A stretch of DNA of 64,000 nt. Source: DASYLJ01 sp964404165. Its GTDB lineage: Bacteria > Desulfobacterota > Binatia > DP-6. The position numbers and the translations under genes were made by a program. The stretch spans positions 1 through 64,000 of the forward strand of contig CAYOIZ010000018.1 of assembly GCA_964404165.1 (NCBI GenBank). The letters run 5' to 3'. The notes beneath the pieces are model-generated. The model was not told the origin of the DNA, made no database searches, and worked only from the letters and a program-made list of their open reading frames with translations. Below, in pieces: positions 56,424 to 64,000 of this stretch. Position 1 is the first letter of the stretch; the number at the start of each line of letters is the position of its first letter.

Positions 56424-57265
56424 CCGACCGCGCGCATCGCCTCGGCGTAGGTGTCGAGCATCGGCAGCACCTTCTCGGCGCCCGCCGCCGGCAGCGCGAA
56501 CACCGCACGCGACACGCCGACGTCGCGCAGCTGCTTCAGGAGATCGGCGTCGGCCGGGGTGCCGTAGACGTTCACCGAGATCGACTTCGGGTCGCGCCCC
56601 TTCTCGATCGCCAGGGCGTGCAGCTTCCTGATCTCCTCGAGCAGATCGCCCGCCCGCACGCCGATTGGAATCCAGCCGTCGCAGTAGGCCACCACGCGCT
56701 GCAGCGCCTTCGGTCCGTGCGCACCCAGGATGACGGGCGGACCGGGCTTCTGGAGCGGCTTCGGCCACGACCAGATCGGGTCGAATCGCACCAGCTCGCC
56801 GGCGTAGCTGGCCTCGTCGTTCGTCCAGATGGTGCGCATGGCCTCGACGCGCTCGCGCAGCAGCTTCCAGCGCGTGCGGAACTCGGTGCCGTGGTGCTCC
56901 ATCTCCTCGGCGTTCCACCCCCCGCCGATGCCGAACAGCACGCGGCCGCCGGAGAGCACGTCGAGCGACGCCAGCGCCTTCGCCGTCGTGATCGGATCGC
57001 GCTCGACGAGGAGACAGATGCCCGACGCCACCTTGAGCCGCTTGGTGGCGGCGGCGGCCATCGTCATCGCGACGAACAGGTCGAAGGTGTGCGAGTACTC
57101 CTTCGGCAGGTTCGGTCCCCCCGGCCACGGGCTGCGGCGCGACGCCGGGATGTGCGTGTGCTCCGGGAACCAGACCGACTCGAAGCCCCGCGTCTCCGCC
57201 TCGCGCGCCAGGTCGTCGGGACGGATCGCGTAGTGGGTGGGGAACATGGTCACGCCGAAGTCCAT
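56420..57265 (-). CDS. LLM-class flavin-dependent oxidoreductase
   Basis: 281 aa from the ATG at 57265. It starts MDFGVTMFPTHYAIRPDDLA. Luciferase-like TIM-barrel features include SVWFPEHTHIP, LKVASGICLLVERDPITTAK, RVLFGIGGGWNAEEM and VILGAHGPKALQRV. Family form is that of F420-dependent members (TIGR03619), but FMN use is possible. It opens the LLM-FemAB-glycosyltransferase run. A strong terminator separates it from the thiolase gene upstream. Confidence 0.93.
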   Translation of the reverse strand: MDFGVTMFPTHYAIRPDDLAREAETRGFESVWFPEHTHIPASRRSPWPGGPNLPKEYSHTFDLFVAMTMAAAATKRLKVASGICLLVERDPITTAKALASLDVLSGGRVLFGIGGGWNAEEMEHHGTEFRTRWKLLRERVEAMRTIWTNDEASYAGELVRFDPIWSWPKPLQKPGPPVILGAHGPKALQRVVAYCDGWIPIGVRAGDLLEEIRKLHALAIEKGRDPKSISVNVYGTPADADLLKQLRDVGVSRAVFALPAAGAEKVLPMLDTYAEAMRAVG

Positions 57266-57308
57266 GTCGCCCGGGCTATGCTGCCGCCCCGGTCGGGTCA
57301 AGAACGTA

Positions 57309-57343
57309 CGCGGAGGATCCCGGGACAGCCGGGATCCTCCGCG
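57309..57343 (-). terminator. Strong hairpin terminator of the thiolase gene
   Basis: A perfect 15-base-pair stem (57309-57323 with 57329-57343) encloses loop CTGTC on the minus strand. It starts 7 bases after the thiolase stop. The following bases TACGTTCTTG give a modest U-tract. It is the strongest hairpin I found in the window. Confidence 0.8.
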
Positions 57344-57349
57344 TCGTCG

Positions 57350-58546
57350 TCAGGCCAGGTCGGCGCGACGGTACATCGTGACCACGGCGGCGCCGCCGAG
57401 GCCGAGGTTGTGTTGCAGGGCCGCCTTGACGCCGGGCACCTGCCGCTTCTCGGCCAGGCCGCGGAGCTGCCAGTTGAGCTCGGCGCACTGCGCGAGGCCC
57501 GTGGCGCCGAGCGGGTGGCCTTTCGAGATGAGGCCGCCCGACGGGTTCACCACCCACTGGCCGCCGTAGGTGACGGCACCGTCGTCGACGAGCTTGCCCG
57601 CCTTGCCCTCGGGGCAGAGGCCGAGCGCCTCGTAGGTCACCATCTCGTTCGCCGAGAAGCAGTCGTGGAGCTCGATGACCTGCACGTCCTTCGGACCGAG
57701 GCCCGACTGCTCGTAGACCTTCTCGGCCGCCTTGCGCGTCATGTCGGCGCCGATCAGCTTGATGCAGCTCTTCTCGTCGAACGTGCTCGGGTAGTCGGTG
57801 GTCATGGCCATGCCGGCGATCTCGATGGCCTGCTTCTCGAGCTTGTGCTTGCGCACGAAGTCCTCGCTGGCGAGGATCGCGGCGCCCGCGCCGTCCGACG
57901 TCGGGCAGCACTGCAGCTTGGTGAGCGGATCGTAGACCATGGGCGCGTTCATGATCTGCTCGAGCGTGTACTCGTCCTGGAACTGCGAGTACGGGTTGTT
58001 CACCGAGTGCTTGTGGTTCTTCTGGCCGATCTTGGCGAACTGCTCGCGCGTGGTGCCGTACCGGTCCATGTGCTCGCGGCCGGCGTTGCCGAAGAACTGC
58101 GGCGCGGGCGGCGCCTGCGCGAAGCCACGCAGCGACACCATGGCCTCGAACTGCTTGTCCATGGGGTTCGTGCGGTCGGTGAACTTCACGCCGAGCGAGC
58201 CCTTCTCCATCTTCTCGAAGCCGAGGGCGAGCACGCAGTCGGCGAGGCCGCCTTCGACGAACTGCTTCGCCATGAAGAGCGCCGTCGAGCCCGTCGAGCA
58301 GTTGTTGTTGACGTTGTAGACGGGGATGCCGGTGAGCCCGAGCGTGTAGACGGCGCGCTGGCCGCAGGTGGAGTCGCCGTAGCAGTAGCCGACGGCGGCC
58401 TGCTCGACGGCGTCGTACGGGATGCCGGCGTCCTTGAGCGCCTTCTCACCGGCCTCCTTCGCCATGTCGGGGTAGTCCCAGGCCTTGGAGCCGGGCTTCT
58501 CGAACTTCGTCATGCCGACCCCGATCACGAATACCTTGCGACCCAT
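57350..58546 (-). CDS. SCP-x-type thiolase / lipid-transfer protein
   Basis: 398 aa. The nucleophile is Cys83 (VNNNCSTGSTAL). The second His is in LHDCFSANE and the third in GGLISKGHPLGATG. This pattern, with the usual second Cys of classical thiolases absent, marks the SCP-x/lipid-transfer subgroup, active on branched or steroid-side-chain 3-oxoacyl-CoAs. Divergent from an LdhA-like gene and followed by a strong terminator. Confidence 0.95.
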   Translation of the reverse strand: MGRKVFVIGVGMTKFEKPGSKAWDYPDMAKEAGEKALKDAGIPYDAVEQAAVGYCYGDSTCGQRAVYTLGLTGIPVYNVNNNCSTGSTALFMAKQFVEGGLADCVLALGFEKMEKGSLGVKFTDRTNPMDKQFEAMVSLRGFAQAPPAPQFFGNAGREHMDRYGTTREQFAKIGQKNHKHSVNNPYSQFQDEYTLEQIMNAPMVYDPLTKLQCCPTSDGAGAAILASEDFVRKHKLEKQAIEIAGMAMTTDYPSTFDEKSCIKLIGADMTRKAAEKVYEQSGLGPKDVQVIELHDCFSANEMVTYEALGLCPEGKAGKLVDDGAVTYGGQWVVNPSGGLISKGHPLGATGLAQCAELNWQLRGLAEKRQVPGVKAALQHNLGLGGAAVVTMYRRADLA

Positions 58547-58637
58547 GCGTGTCTCCTTCTCGAGTGTGCAGAATCCGGGCAGTCTCGCCCGGCCGCACGA
58601 GCTTTTGCAACACGCGCGCGAGGACTACCATCCGGGC

Positions 58638-59660
58638 ATGCAGGTCGTTCTCTTCGACGTCCACGAGTACGACCGGTTGGCGTTCGAGGCCGCGAACGTC
58701 GTCGCGGGCCACTCCCTGCGCTACCTCGAGCCGCGGCTCACCGCCGAGACGGCCGTGCTGGCGACCGGCAGCCCGGTCGTATGCTCGTTCGTCAACGACC
58801 GGGTCGATGCCGCGACCCTGCAGACGCTGCACGACGGGGGCACCCGCCTGGTCGCCTGCCGGTCTGCCGGCGTCAACCACGTCGATCTCGCTGCCGCGGG
58901 TGCGCTGGGGCTCACGGTCGTCCGCGTCCCCGAGTACTCGCCACACGCCGTCGCGGAGCATGCGGTCGCCCTGATCCTGGCGCTCAACCGCAAGCTCGTC
59001 CGCGCCGCGCTGCGGGTGCGCGACTTCAACTTCTCGCTCGAGCGCCTCACCGGCTTCGACATGTACGGCAAGACGGTGGGCCTGTTCGGTGGCGGGCGCA
59101 TCGGAGCCGTCATGGCACGCATCCTGGCGGGCTTCGGCTGCCACGTGCTGGTGTGCGACCTGCGGCAGGACCCCACCCTGTTGGCGCTCGGCGCCCGCTA
59201 CGTGTCGCGCGACGAGCTGCTCGCCGCCAGCGACATCGTGTCACTCCACCTGCCGCTCACGCCGTCGACCCACCACGTGATCGACGCCGCCGCACTCGCG
59301 GCGATGAAGCCCGGCGTGCTCCTGATCAACACCGGCCGCGGCGCCCTGATCGACAGCAGCGCCCTGGTGCATGCGCTCAAATCCGGGCGGGTGGGCGGTG
59401 CCGGCCTCGACGTCTACGAGGAGGAGGAAGGCGTCTTCTTCGAGGACCTCTCGGATCGCGTCCTGCAGGACGACGTGCTCGCGCGCCTCCTGACGTTCCC
59501 GAACGTGATCGTCACGTCACATCAGGCGTTCCTGACCAGGGAAGCCCTGGCGGCGATCGCGCAGACGACCCTGGCCAGCGTCACCGCCTTCGAACGGGGC
59601 GAGCCGCTCGCGACCCGTGTGCCTACGCCGGGAACCGCCGCTTCAGCCAGTCGATCATGA
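58638..59660 (+). CDS. D-2-hydroxyacid dehydrogenase, D-lactate dehydrogenase (LdhA)-like
   Basis: 340 aa from the ATG at 58638. Strong likeness to E. coli LdhA: CRSAGVNHVDL, VRVPEYSPHAVAEHAVALIL, FSLERLTGFDMYGKT, NAD motif FGGGRIGAVM, NTGRGALID, then LDVYEEEEGVFFEDLSD and TSHQAFLTREAL. The catalytic Arg/Glu/His set is expected in NTGRGA, the VYEEEE region and HQAF. The C-terminus overlaps the convergent epoxide-hydrolase-like gene by 38 bases. Confidence 0.95.
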   Translation: MQVVLFDVHEYDRLAFEAANVVAGHSLRYLEPRLTAETAVLATGSPVVCSFVNDRVDAATLQTLHDGGTRLVACRSAGVNHVDLAAAGALGLTVVRVPEYSPHAVAEHAVALILALNRKLVRAALRVRDFNFSLERLTGFDMYGKTVGLFGGGRIGAVMARILAGFGCHVLVCDLRQDPTLLALGARYVSRDELLAASDIVSLHLPLTPSTHHVIDAAALAAMKPGVLLINTGRGALIDSSALVHALKSGRVGGAGLDVYEEEEGVFFEDLSDRVLQDDVLARLLTFPNVIVTSHQAFLTREALAAIAQTTLASVTAFERGEPLATRVPTPGTAASASRS

Positions 59661-60579
59661 TCGCGTTCAGCTCGGCCGGCTTCTCCTGCTGCGTCCAGTG
59701 ACCGCACTGCGGGATCATGGCGATCTCGAGGTCGTCGACGATCCCCCGCATGGGCTCCGCCATCTCGGGACGCAGCACGAAGTCCCACTCCGCCGTCACC
59801 ATGAGCGAGGGCACGGTGATGCGCGCCCCGTCGAGCTGGGGCGTGGTCTCCCAGTTGCGGTCGAGGTTGCGGTACCAGTTGATGCCGCCCGTGAAGCCGG
59901 TGCGGCTGAAGGCGTCGACGAACACCTGCAGCTCGTTCTGATCGAGCAGCGGCTCGCCCAGCACCTCGTCGCTCTCGACCATCTCCACCATGTTCCGCAT
60001 CCGGCCCGCCCGCGCGATCGCGGCCTCGACCTCGGCGAGCGGAACGCCACGCCGGCCGAGCTGCGTGAAGACGCGACGCACGTCGCGCGCCAACCCCGCG
60101 TCGGGCACCTCCGGCTGCTGGAAGTGGACGATGTAGTAGTTCTCGCCGAGCATCTGCCGGAACAGGCTGATGGGGGCCATGGGCGCGCGTGGGAAGTACG
60201 GCGTGTTGACGCCGATGACGCCGGCGGTGCGCTGTGGGTGCAGCAACGGCATCATCCACGCGACCAGGCCGCCCCAGTCGTGCCCGACGAACACCGCCCG
60301 CTCGATGCCGAGCGCGTCGAGCATGCCCACGAGGTCGCCGGTGAGATGATGGATGTCGTAGGACGCCACGTCCGACGGCCGGTCGGTGTCGCCGTAGCCA
60401 CGCTGATCGGGCGCCAGCGCGCGGTAGCCCGCCGCGGCGAGCGCCGGCACCTGGTGGCGCCACGAGTACCCCAGCTCCGGGAATCCGTGGCAGAGCACGA
60501 CGGCGGGCCCCCTCCCCTCGTCGCGGAGGGACATGGAGATGCCGTTCGTCGAGACCGTGCGATTCGTGAACGCGGGCAT
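59623..60579 (-). CDS. Epoxide-hydrolase-like alpha/beta hydrolase
   Basis: 318 aa from the ATG at 60579. The oxyanion motif is HGFPELGYSW and the nucleophile is Asp101 in GHDWGG, as in epoxide hydrolases and haloalkane dehalogenases rather than esterases. PDQRGYGDTDRP and the final QCGHWTQQEKP (general-base His) fit the same group. The ENYYIVHFQQPE stretch is typical of the soluble epoxide hydrolase lid. Substrate unknown. Confidence 0.94.
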   Translation of the reverse strand: MPAFTNRTVSTNGISMSLRDEGRGPAVVLCHGFPELGYSWRHQVPALAAAGYRALAPDQRGYGDTDRPSDVASYDIHHLTGDLVGMLDALGIERAVFVGHDWGGLVAWMMPLLHPQRTAGVIGVNTPYFPRAPMAPISLFRQMLGENYYIVHFQQPEVPDAGLARDVRRVFTQLGRRGVPLAEVEAAIARAGRMRNMVEMVESDEVLGEPLLDQNELQVFVDAFSRTGFTGGINWYRNLDRNWETTPQLDGARITVPSLMVTAEWDFVLRPEMAEPMRGIVDDLEIAMIPQCGHWTQQEKPAELNAIMIDWLKRRFPA

Positions 60580-60639
60580 GGGGCGGGCTTGTGGCACGCC
60601 CTCTCGACCGCACGCAACCATCCCGTCTATGCACCCGGC

Positions 60640-61059
60640 ATGGACGACACGGCGCGCATCACCGCCCTGATCCACGGCTATGCCGAGCGTATCGACGCCG
60701 GCGACCTCGACGGGGTGGCCGCCCTCTTCACGGACGCCACCTGGCGATCGCCGGGTCGGCCCGAGCCGCTGCGCGGCGCGGCGGCGGTCCGTCGCGCCTA
60801 CGACGGCGTCATCCTCTACGACGGCGTGCCGTCGACGAAGCACGTCGTCACCAACGTCATCGTGGAGGTGACCGGCGACGCCGCGACCGCGCGCTCCTAC
60901 TTCACCGTCTTGCAGGCGCGGCCCGACCTTCCGCTCCAGCCGATCATCGCCGGCCGCTATCACGACGCGTTCACGCGCGTCGCCGGCGCATGGCGGTTCG
61001 CCGACCGCCTGATCATTCCCGACCTGATCGGGGACCTGAGCCGCCATCTGCGGGGGTGA
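60640..61059 (+). CDS. SnoaL-like (NTF2-fold) protein
   Basis: 139 aa from the ATG at 60640. The pattern ITALIHGYAERIDAGDLDGV, then AALFTDATWRSPGRPE and a late YHDAFTRVAGAWRFADRLI, is typical of SnoaL_4/NTF2-like proteins. They may act as isomerases, dehydratases or ligand-binding domains. It is divergent from the epoxide-hydrolase-like gene, 60 bases apart. Function not assigned. Confidence 0.87.
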   Translation: MDDTARITALIHGYAERIDAGDLDGVAALFTDATWRSPGRPEPLRGAAAVRRAYDGVILYDGVPSTKHVVTNVIVEVTGDAATARSYFTVLQARPDLPLQPIIAGRYHDAFTRVAGAWRFADRLIIPDLIGDLSRHLRG

Positions 61060-61234
61060 GCGGTCCCCGCTCCGGCCTTGGCGTCCGCGCGTCGCCGTGC
61101 TCTGAGCTCACCCGACGACCCGGAGTCGCGGAGCGCAGATGCGCCAGCGCCTCGCAAACCGGGGGCGAAGGCAATCGGAGCCGGCTCGACCAATCCTCTC
61201 GCCGCGGACGCCCCGTGCCGGGTATGGTCCGCGC

Positions 61235-64000
61235 GTGCCAGCCTCGGGAGCAGTCCTGTCTCGTTCGCTGTCGGTCGTCGCCACGATAACCTTCGCGTGC
61301 CTGTTCTTCTGCACCGTCGCTTCGGCCAGCCAGCCGATCGTCTTCGAACCGATCGGCTTCCTGCCCGTCGCGGGCAACCTCGGAAGCCTCCCGACCGACG
61401 TGTCCGCCAATGGCTCGGTGGTCGTCGGCAAGCTCTACGACGCGTTCGACGATGAGCCTCGGCCGAGCAGCAGCTTTCGCTGGGCGGCCGGCGACATCCT
61501 GGAGCTGGAGCACTGCCAGCACCTCGAGATCGAGGTCAGCGACGACGGCAACACGATCGCCGGCGCATGCAGGGAGCCGCTCCTCGGGCACGAGGCGGCG
61601 ATCTGGAAGAACGGCGAGTATCAGGTCGTGCCGCTCACCGGCGCCTTCGCCGGCAGCTACATCAACGGCGTCTCCGGCAACGGCCAGGTGCTCTTCGGCA
61701 ACATGGGCGTCGAGCTCCCGGACCACCTCGACCACAACGGGGAGCCGCGCGATTCGACGCAGGTGTTCCGCGTGGCGAACGGCCTCCCGTCGGAGATCGG
61801 CCGCCTGCCGGGCGATCTCGCCAGCTACTTCATCGCCGCGTCCTTCGACGGCGGCGCGGCGGCCATCGAGAGTCAGACCCAGGGCTTCGACCCGTCGGGC
61901 ACCCCCTTCGGCGACATCCACGGCGCGCGCTGGGCCACCGGCGCCGGGCCCGGGAGCGTGGGGACGCCGCGGATGGTGGGCTCCGGGCAGGTGCAGCCCT
62001 ACGACATCTCCTCGGACGGCAACACGATCGTCGGCGACAGCGAACAGATGGGTGGCTTCCGCTGGCACACCGGAACCGGGAGCCAGCCGCTGCCGCGGCC
62101 GCCCGGCGCGCTCGGCATCCTGCCCACCGCCGTCTCGGGTGACGGTTCGGTGATCGTCGGCATGTACGCCGACGAGAACAGCAGCCTCCGCGCGTTCGTC
62201 TGGACCGAGGACGACGGCGTCCGCGATCTCCAGGACATGATGGAGGCAGAGCACGACATCGACTTCGACGGGTGGACGCTCACCGCCGCGACCGGCGTCT
62301 CGCGGGACGGCAAGACGATCGTCGGCCACGGCATTTCGTCGACCTGGCCGTTTCCGCAGGGCTGGCGACTCGGCCCCGAGCTCTCGAACTTCGCCATCGA
62401 GTCGCAACGCACGCGCGTCCGCGTGACGCAGGTCGGCGGTGAGGTGACTGCGCTGATCCCGCGCGACGGTGTGGCGTCGAGCCTCGACGAGGCGATGCCG
62501 GAAGAGGATCTCAAGCTGCCGCTCTTCGGCACGGCCTGGATTCCCTTCCGCGTCAAGGCGACCGAACCGACGGGCGAACCCATCGTCCATCGCGACCTCC
62601 GCATCCGCGTCGGGCACGCCGAGCACGACCTCACCGACCACCTCGGCATCGTCGACCCCGACGATCTCGACAGCGGGCCGCCCGCGCTCACGAGCGAGCT
62701 GGTCGTCACCACCGACGAGAACGGCGAGACCAAGGAGCTCTATCTCTACGCGCGCGAGCTGTTCGACGTCGTCCCCTACGCGCCGGGCACCATCGACGGC
62801 ATCGATCTGTCGGCCGTCGAGATGCTCGACGTGATGGCGTTCCTCGACGGCATCTTCGAGGACGCGCCGTACATCGAGGTCGAGAGCGCGGGCGGGGAGG
62901 CGCTCGTCCCGCTGCGCGAAGACGTCACCGTCATCAACACGCTCGGACGGATCATCGAGGCCTATACCGTCGACGGGTTCCACATCCCGGTGGCCGAGCA
63001 GTTCGGGCGCGTCGGCGACAACCGTCGCGACGAGCTGCTGATCGTCTGTCAGGAGTTTCAGGAGCTGTCGCTCATCTACCTGAACCTGATGCGACACGAC
63101 CTGCTGCGCACGTGGACGCCGACCACCGCGATCCCGCCGTATGGCGACACCTCGGTCTCGCCGTGGCCGCCGGTCGAGTACGTCCAGACCGACTGGCTCC
63201 TCGCCGGCCTCGACTACACGCCGACGCAGTGGGCGTTCACCCTGACGTCGTACGAGCACCAGCAGGTGGGCGTCTATCCGGCAGGACGCCTGCCCGAGGG
63301 CTCCCTCAGCGGCTTCGACGACGACGCGTTCATCCTGTTCTTCGACGCCTACTGGCCGCGCTCGCTGAACGGCCAATCGCTCGAGCCCGTCCTGAGCGTC
63401 ACCGAGGAGAAGGCCGCCGGCCAGGGGCGCCAGGGGGCGATCGTCCTCTCGACCTTGCCGCCCCCGAAGCAACTCGATCTGAGTCTCCTCTGGGACGCCC
63501 AGGGGAGCTGCTACGACATTCCCGATGCGCCGTACCCGGCAATCAACCCGAACGGCACCTACTACGACAGCCCGTTCTCCACCGGCTGCCGCGTCACGTC
63601 GGCGGGCAGCCCGGTGAAGATCATGGCGATCAAGCACCCGCAGCTCGTGCGCGGCGTCGACACCACCATCACCGGCGTGAAGCCCGAGGCGCTCGCCAAG
63701 GTCGCCAACGACTACTGGACGACCGAGGATGACGAGATCGCCCCGCGGCCGACCGTCGTCGGGCGCGTCGGCATCTCGCCGCGCGATCTCACCGTCAGCG
63801 TCGGCGTGCGCGTGAACCCGGCGATCATGGGACCGCTCGAGAAGCTGCAGGGTGCCATCGACGTGCACCAGCCGGCGGCTCAGCTCGTCGACGGCCGCGT
63901 CGCGCTCACCCGCCTGCACGTGTTCGACGACGACACCCTCGTCGTCCAGGCCGGCGACCAGATCCCGCTCATGGGTTCGAAGGTCACGCTCGGGCCGGAT
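61235..64000 (+). CDS. Large exported HAF-repeat protein, cut by the window end
   Basis: At least 922 residues from a GTG at 61235, running off the window in frame. The signal peptide ends near residue 31 (CTVASA). From about residues 50 to 390 there are repeated blade-like units: SANGSVVVGKLY, SDDGNTIAG, SSDGNTIVGDS, SGDGSVIVGMY, SRDGKTIVGHG, interspersed with FRW and RLPG. This is the HAF/extracellular beta-propeller pattern. The remainder is mostly beta, with no catalytic motif I recognise. A bacterial surface or secreted role is likely. No neighbour explains its job; the true end is outside the window. Confidence 0.85.
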   Translation, partial: MPASGAVLSRSLSVVATITFACLFFCTVASASQPIVFEPIGFLPVAGNLGSLPTDVSANGSVVVGKLYDAFDDEPRPSSSFRWAAGDILELEHCQHLEIEVSDDGNTIAGACREPLLGHEAAIWKNGEYQVVPLTGAFAGSYINGVSGNGQVLFGNMGVELPDHLDHNGEPRDSTQVFRVANGLPSEIGRLPGDLASYFIAASFDGGAAAIESQTQGFDPSGTPFGDIHGARWATGAGPGSVGTPRMVGSGQVQPYDISSDGNTIVGDSEQMGGFRWHTGTGSQPLPRPPGALGILPTAVSGDGSVIVGMYADENSSLRAFVWTEDDGVRDLQDMMEAEHDIDFDGWTLTAATGVSRDGKTIVGHGISSTWPFPQGWRLGPELSNFAIESQRTRVRVTQVGGEVTALIPRDGVASSLDEAMPEEDLKLPLFGTAWIPFRVKATEPTGEPIVHRDLRIRVGHAEHDLTDHLGIVDPDDLDSGPPALTSELVVTTDENGETKELYLYARELFDVVPYAPGTIDGIDLSAVEMLDVMAFLDGIFEDAPYIEVESAGGEALVPLREDVTVINTLGRIIEAYTVDGFHIPVAEQFGRVGDNRRDELLIVCQEFQELSLIYLNLMRHDLLRTWTPTTAIPPYGDTSVSPWPPVEYVQTDWLLAGLDYTPTQWAFTLTSYEHQQVGVYPAGRLPEGSLSGFDDDAFILFFDAYWPRSLNGQSLEPVLSVTEEKAAGQGRQGAIVLSTLPPPKQLDLSLLWDAQGSCYDIPDAPYPAINPNGTYYDSPFSTGCRVTSAGSPVKIMAIKHPQLVRGVDTTITGVKPEALAKVANDYWTTEDDEIAPRPTVVGRVGISPRDLTVSVGVRVNPAIMGPLEKLQGAIDVHQPAAQLVDGRVALTRLHVFDDDTLVVQAGDQIPLMGSKVTLGPD

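Noticed and set aside
61013..63919. Long open frame (968 codons) on the minus strand
   Set aside because: It lies wholly antisense to the exported HAF-repeat protein, is rich in Arg/Val/Asp repeats typical of GC-rich shadow frames, and has no recognisable domain.

Overview
The window is a gene-dense, GC-rich (about 70% by eye) stretch of an ordinary bacterial chromosome. It has no insertion sequence, phage gene, CRISPR array or rRNA operon, and no gap over 300 bases lacks a gene. The gene mix includes an SCP-x type thiolase, an LLM flavin oxidoreductase, a CaiB/BaiF CoA-transferase, several acyl-CoA ligases, a GMC dehydrogenase with a gluconate-2-dehydrogenase subunit-3 partner, an NtrC-type sigma-54 activator and a CHRD-domain exported protein. 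Together these suggest an uncultured deltaproteobacterium-like lineage, for example Candidatus Binatia/Binatota. That placement is inference from gene content only.

Bases 1-12.5 kb: tRNA-Leu(TAG), tig, clpP and clpX form a minus-strand protein quality-control operon; the 82 bases beyond the clpX stop hold no gene I can support. Next come a rhodanese, a CHRD exported protein with a terminator, an HDOD signalling pair, MsrB with a small Cys-rich membrane protein, and a cell-wall set (Tat-exported M15-like peptidase, L,D-transpeptidase, PBP4-type D,D-carboxypeptidase). An RRM RNA-binding protein, a small unknown protein, an SH3-like protein and a tRNA cluster (Pro-Arg-His-Lys in transcription order) follow.

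Bases 12.5-31.3 kb: rph-rdgB, a split sigma-54 activator plus stand-alone receiver, a small RHH protein behind inverted repeats, and a second member of the small unknown family. A CoA/acid-activation region follows: fused SCOT-type CoA-transferase, two adenylate-forming ligases, an amidase, a GH84 glycosidase, an O-methyltransferase, a YfcH-like protein and a CaiB/BaiF transferase. purE-purK sit downstream of an SDR gene. An alpha/beta hydrolase and maf complete the block.

Bases 31.3-50.4 kb: an ArnT-like glycosyltransferase, the GMC/subunit-3 pair, glutamine-dependent nadE, and a probable GNAT protein. A minus-strand group follows: rhodanese-MIP18 fusion, diiron ferritin-like protein and IF-1. 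Then come quinone oxidoreductase, CMD protein and gluQ; a TVP38 membrane protein; an SDR/hydroxyacid dehydrogenase pair; a DUF2889-like protein; clpS-clpA; and a dual-specificity phosphatase.

Bases 50.4-64 kb: an LLM-FemAB/GNAT-giant glycosyltransferase operon (the last with three GT domains and a duplicated beta module), an SCP-x thiolase with a strong terminator, an LdhA-like dehydrogenase, an epoxide-hydrolase-like enzyme, a SnoaL-like protein, and a large exported HAF-repeat protein cut by the window end. Genes are packed tightly; six minus-strand junctions use the same GTGA stop/start overlap. The most unusual items are the giant glycosyltransferase, the anchored rhodanese-MIP18 fusion beside a diiron protein and a divergent IF-1, and the two-member small unknown family.
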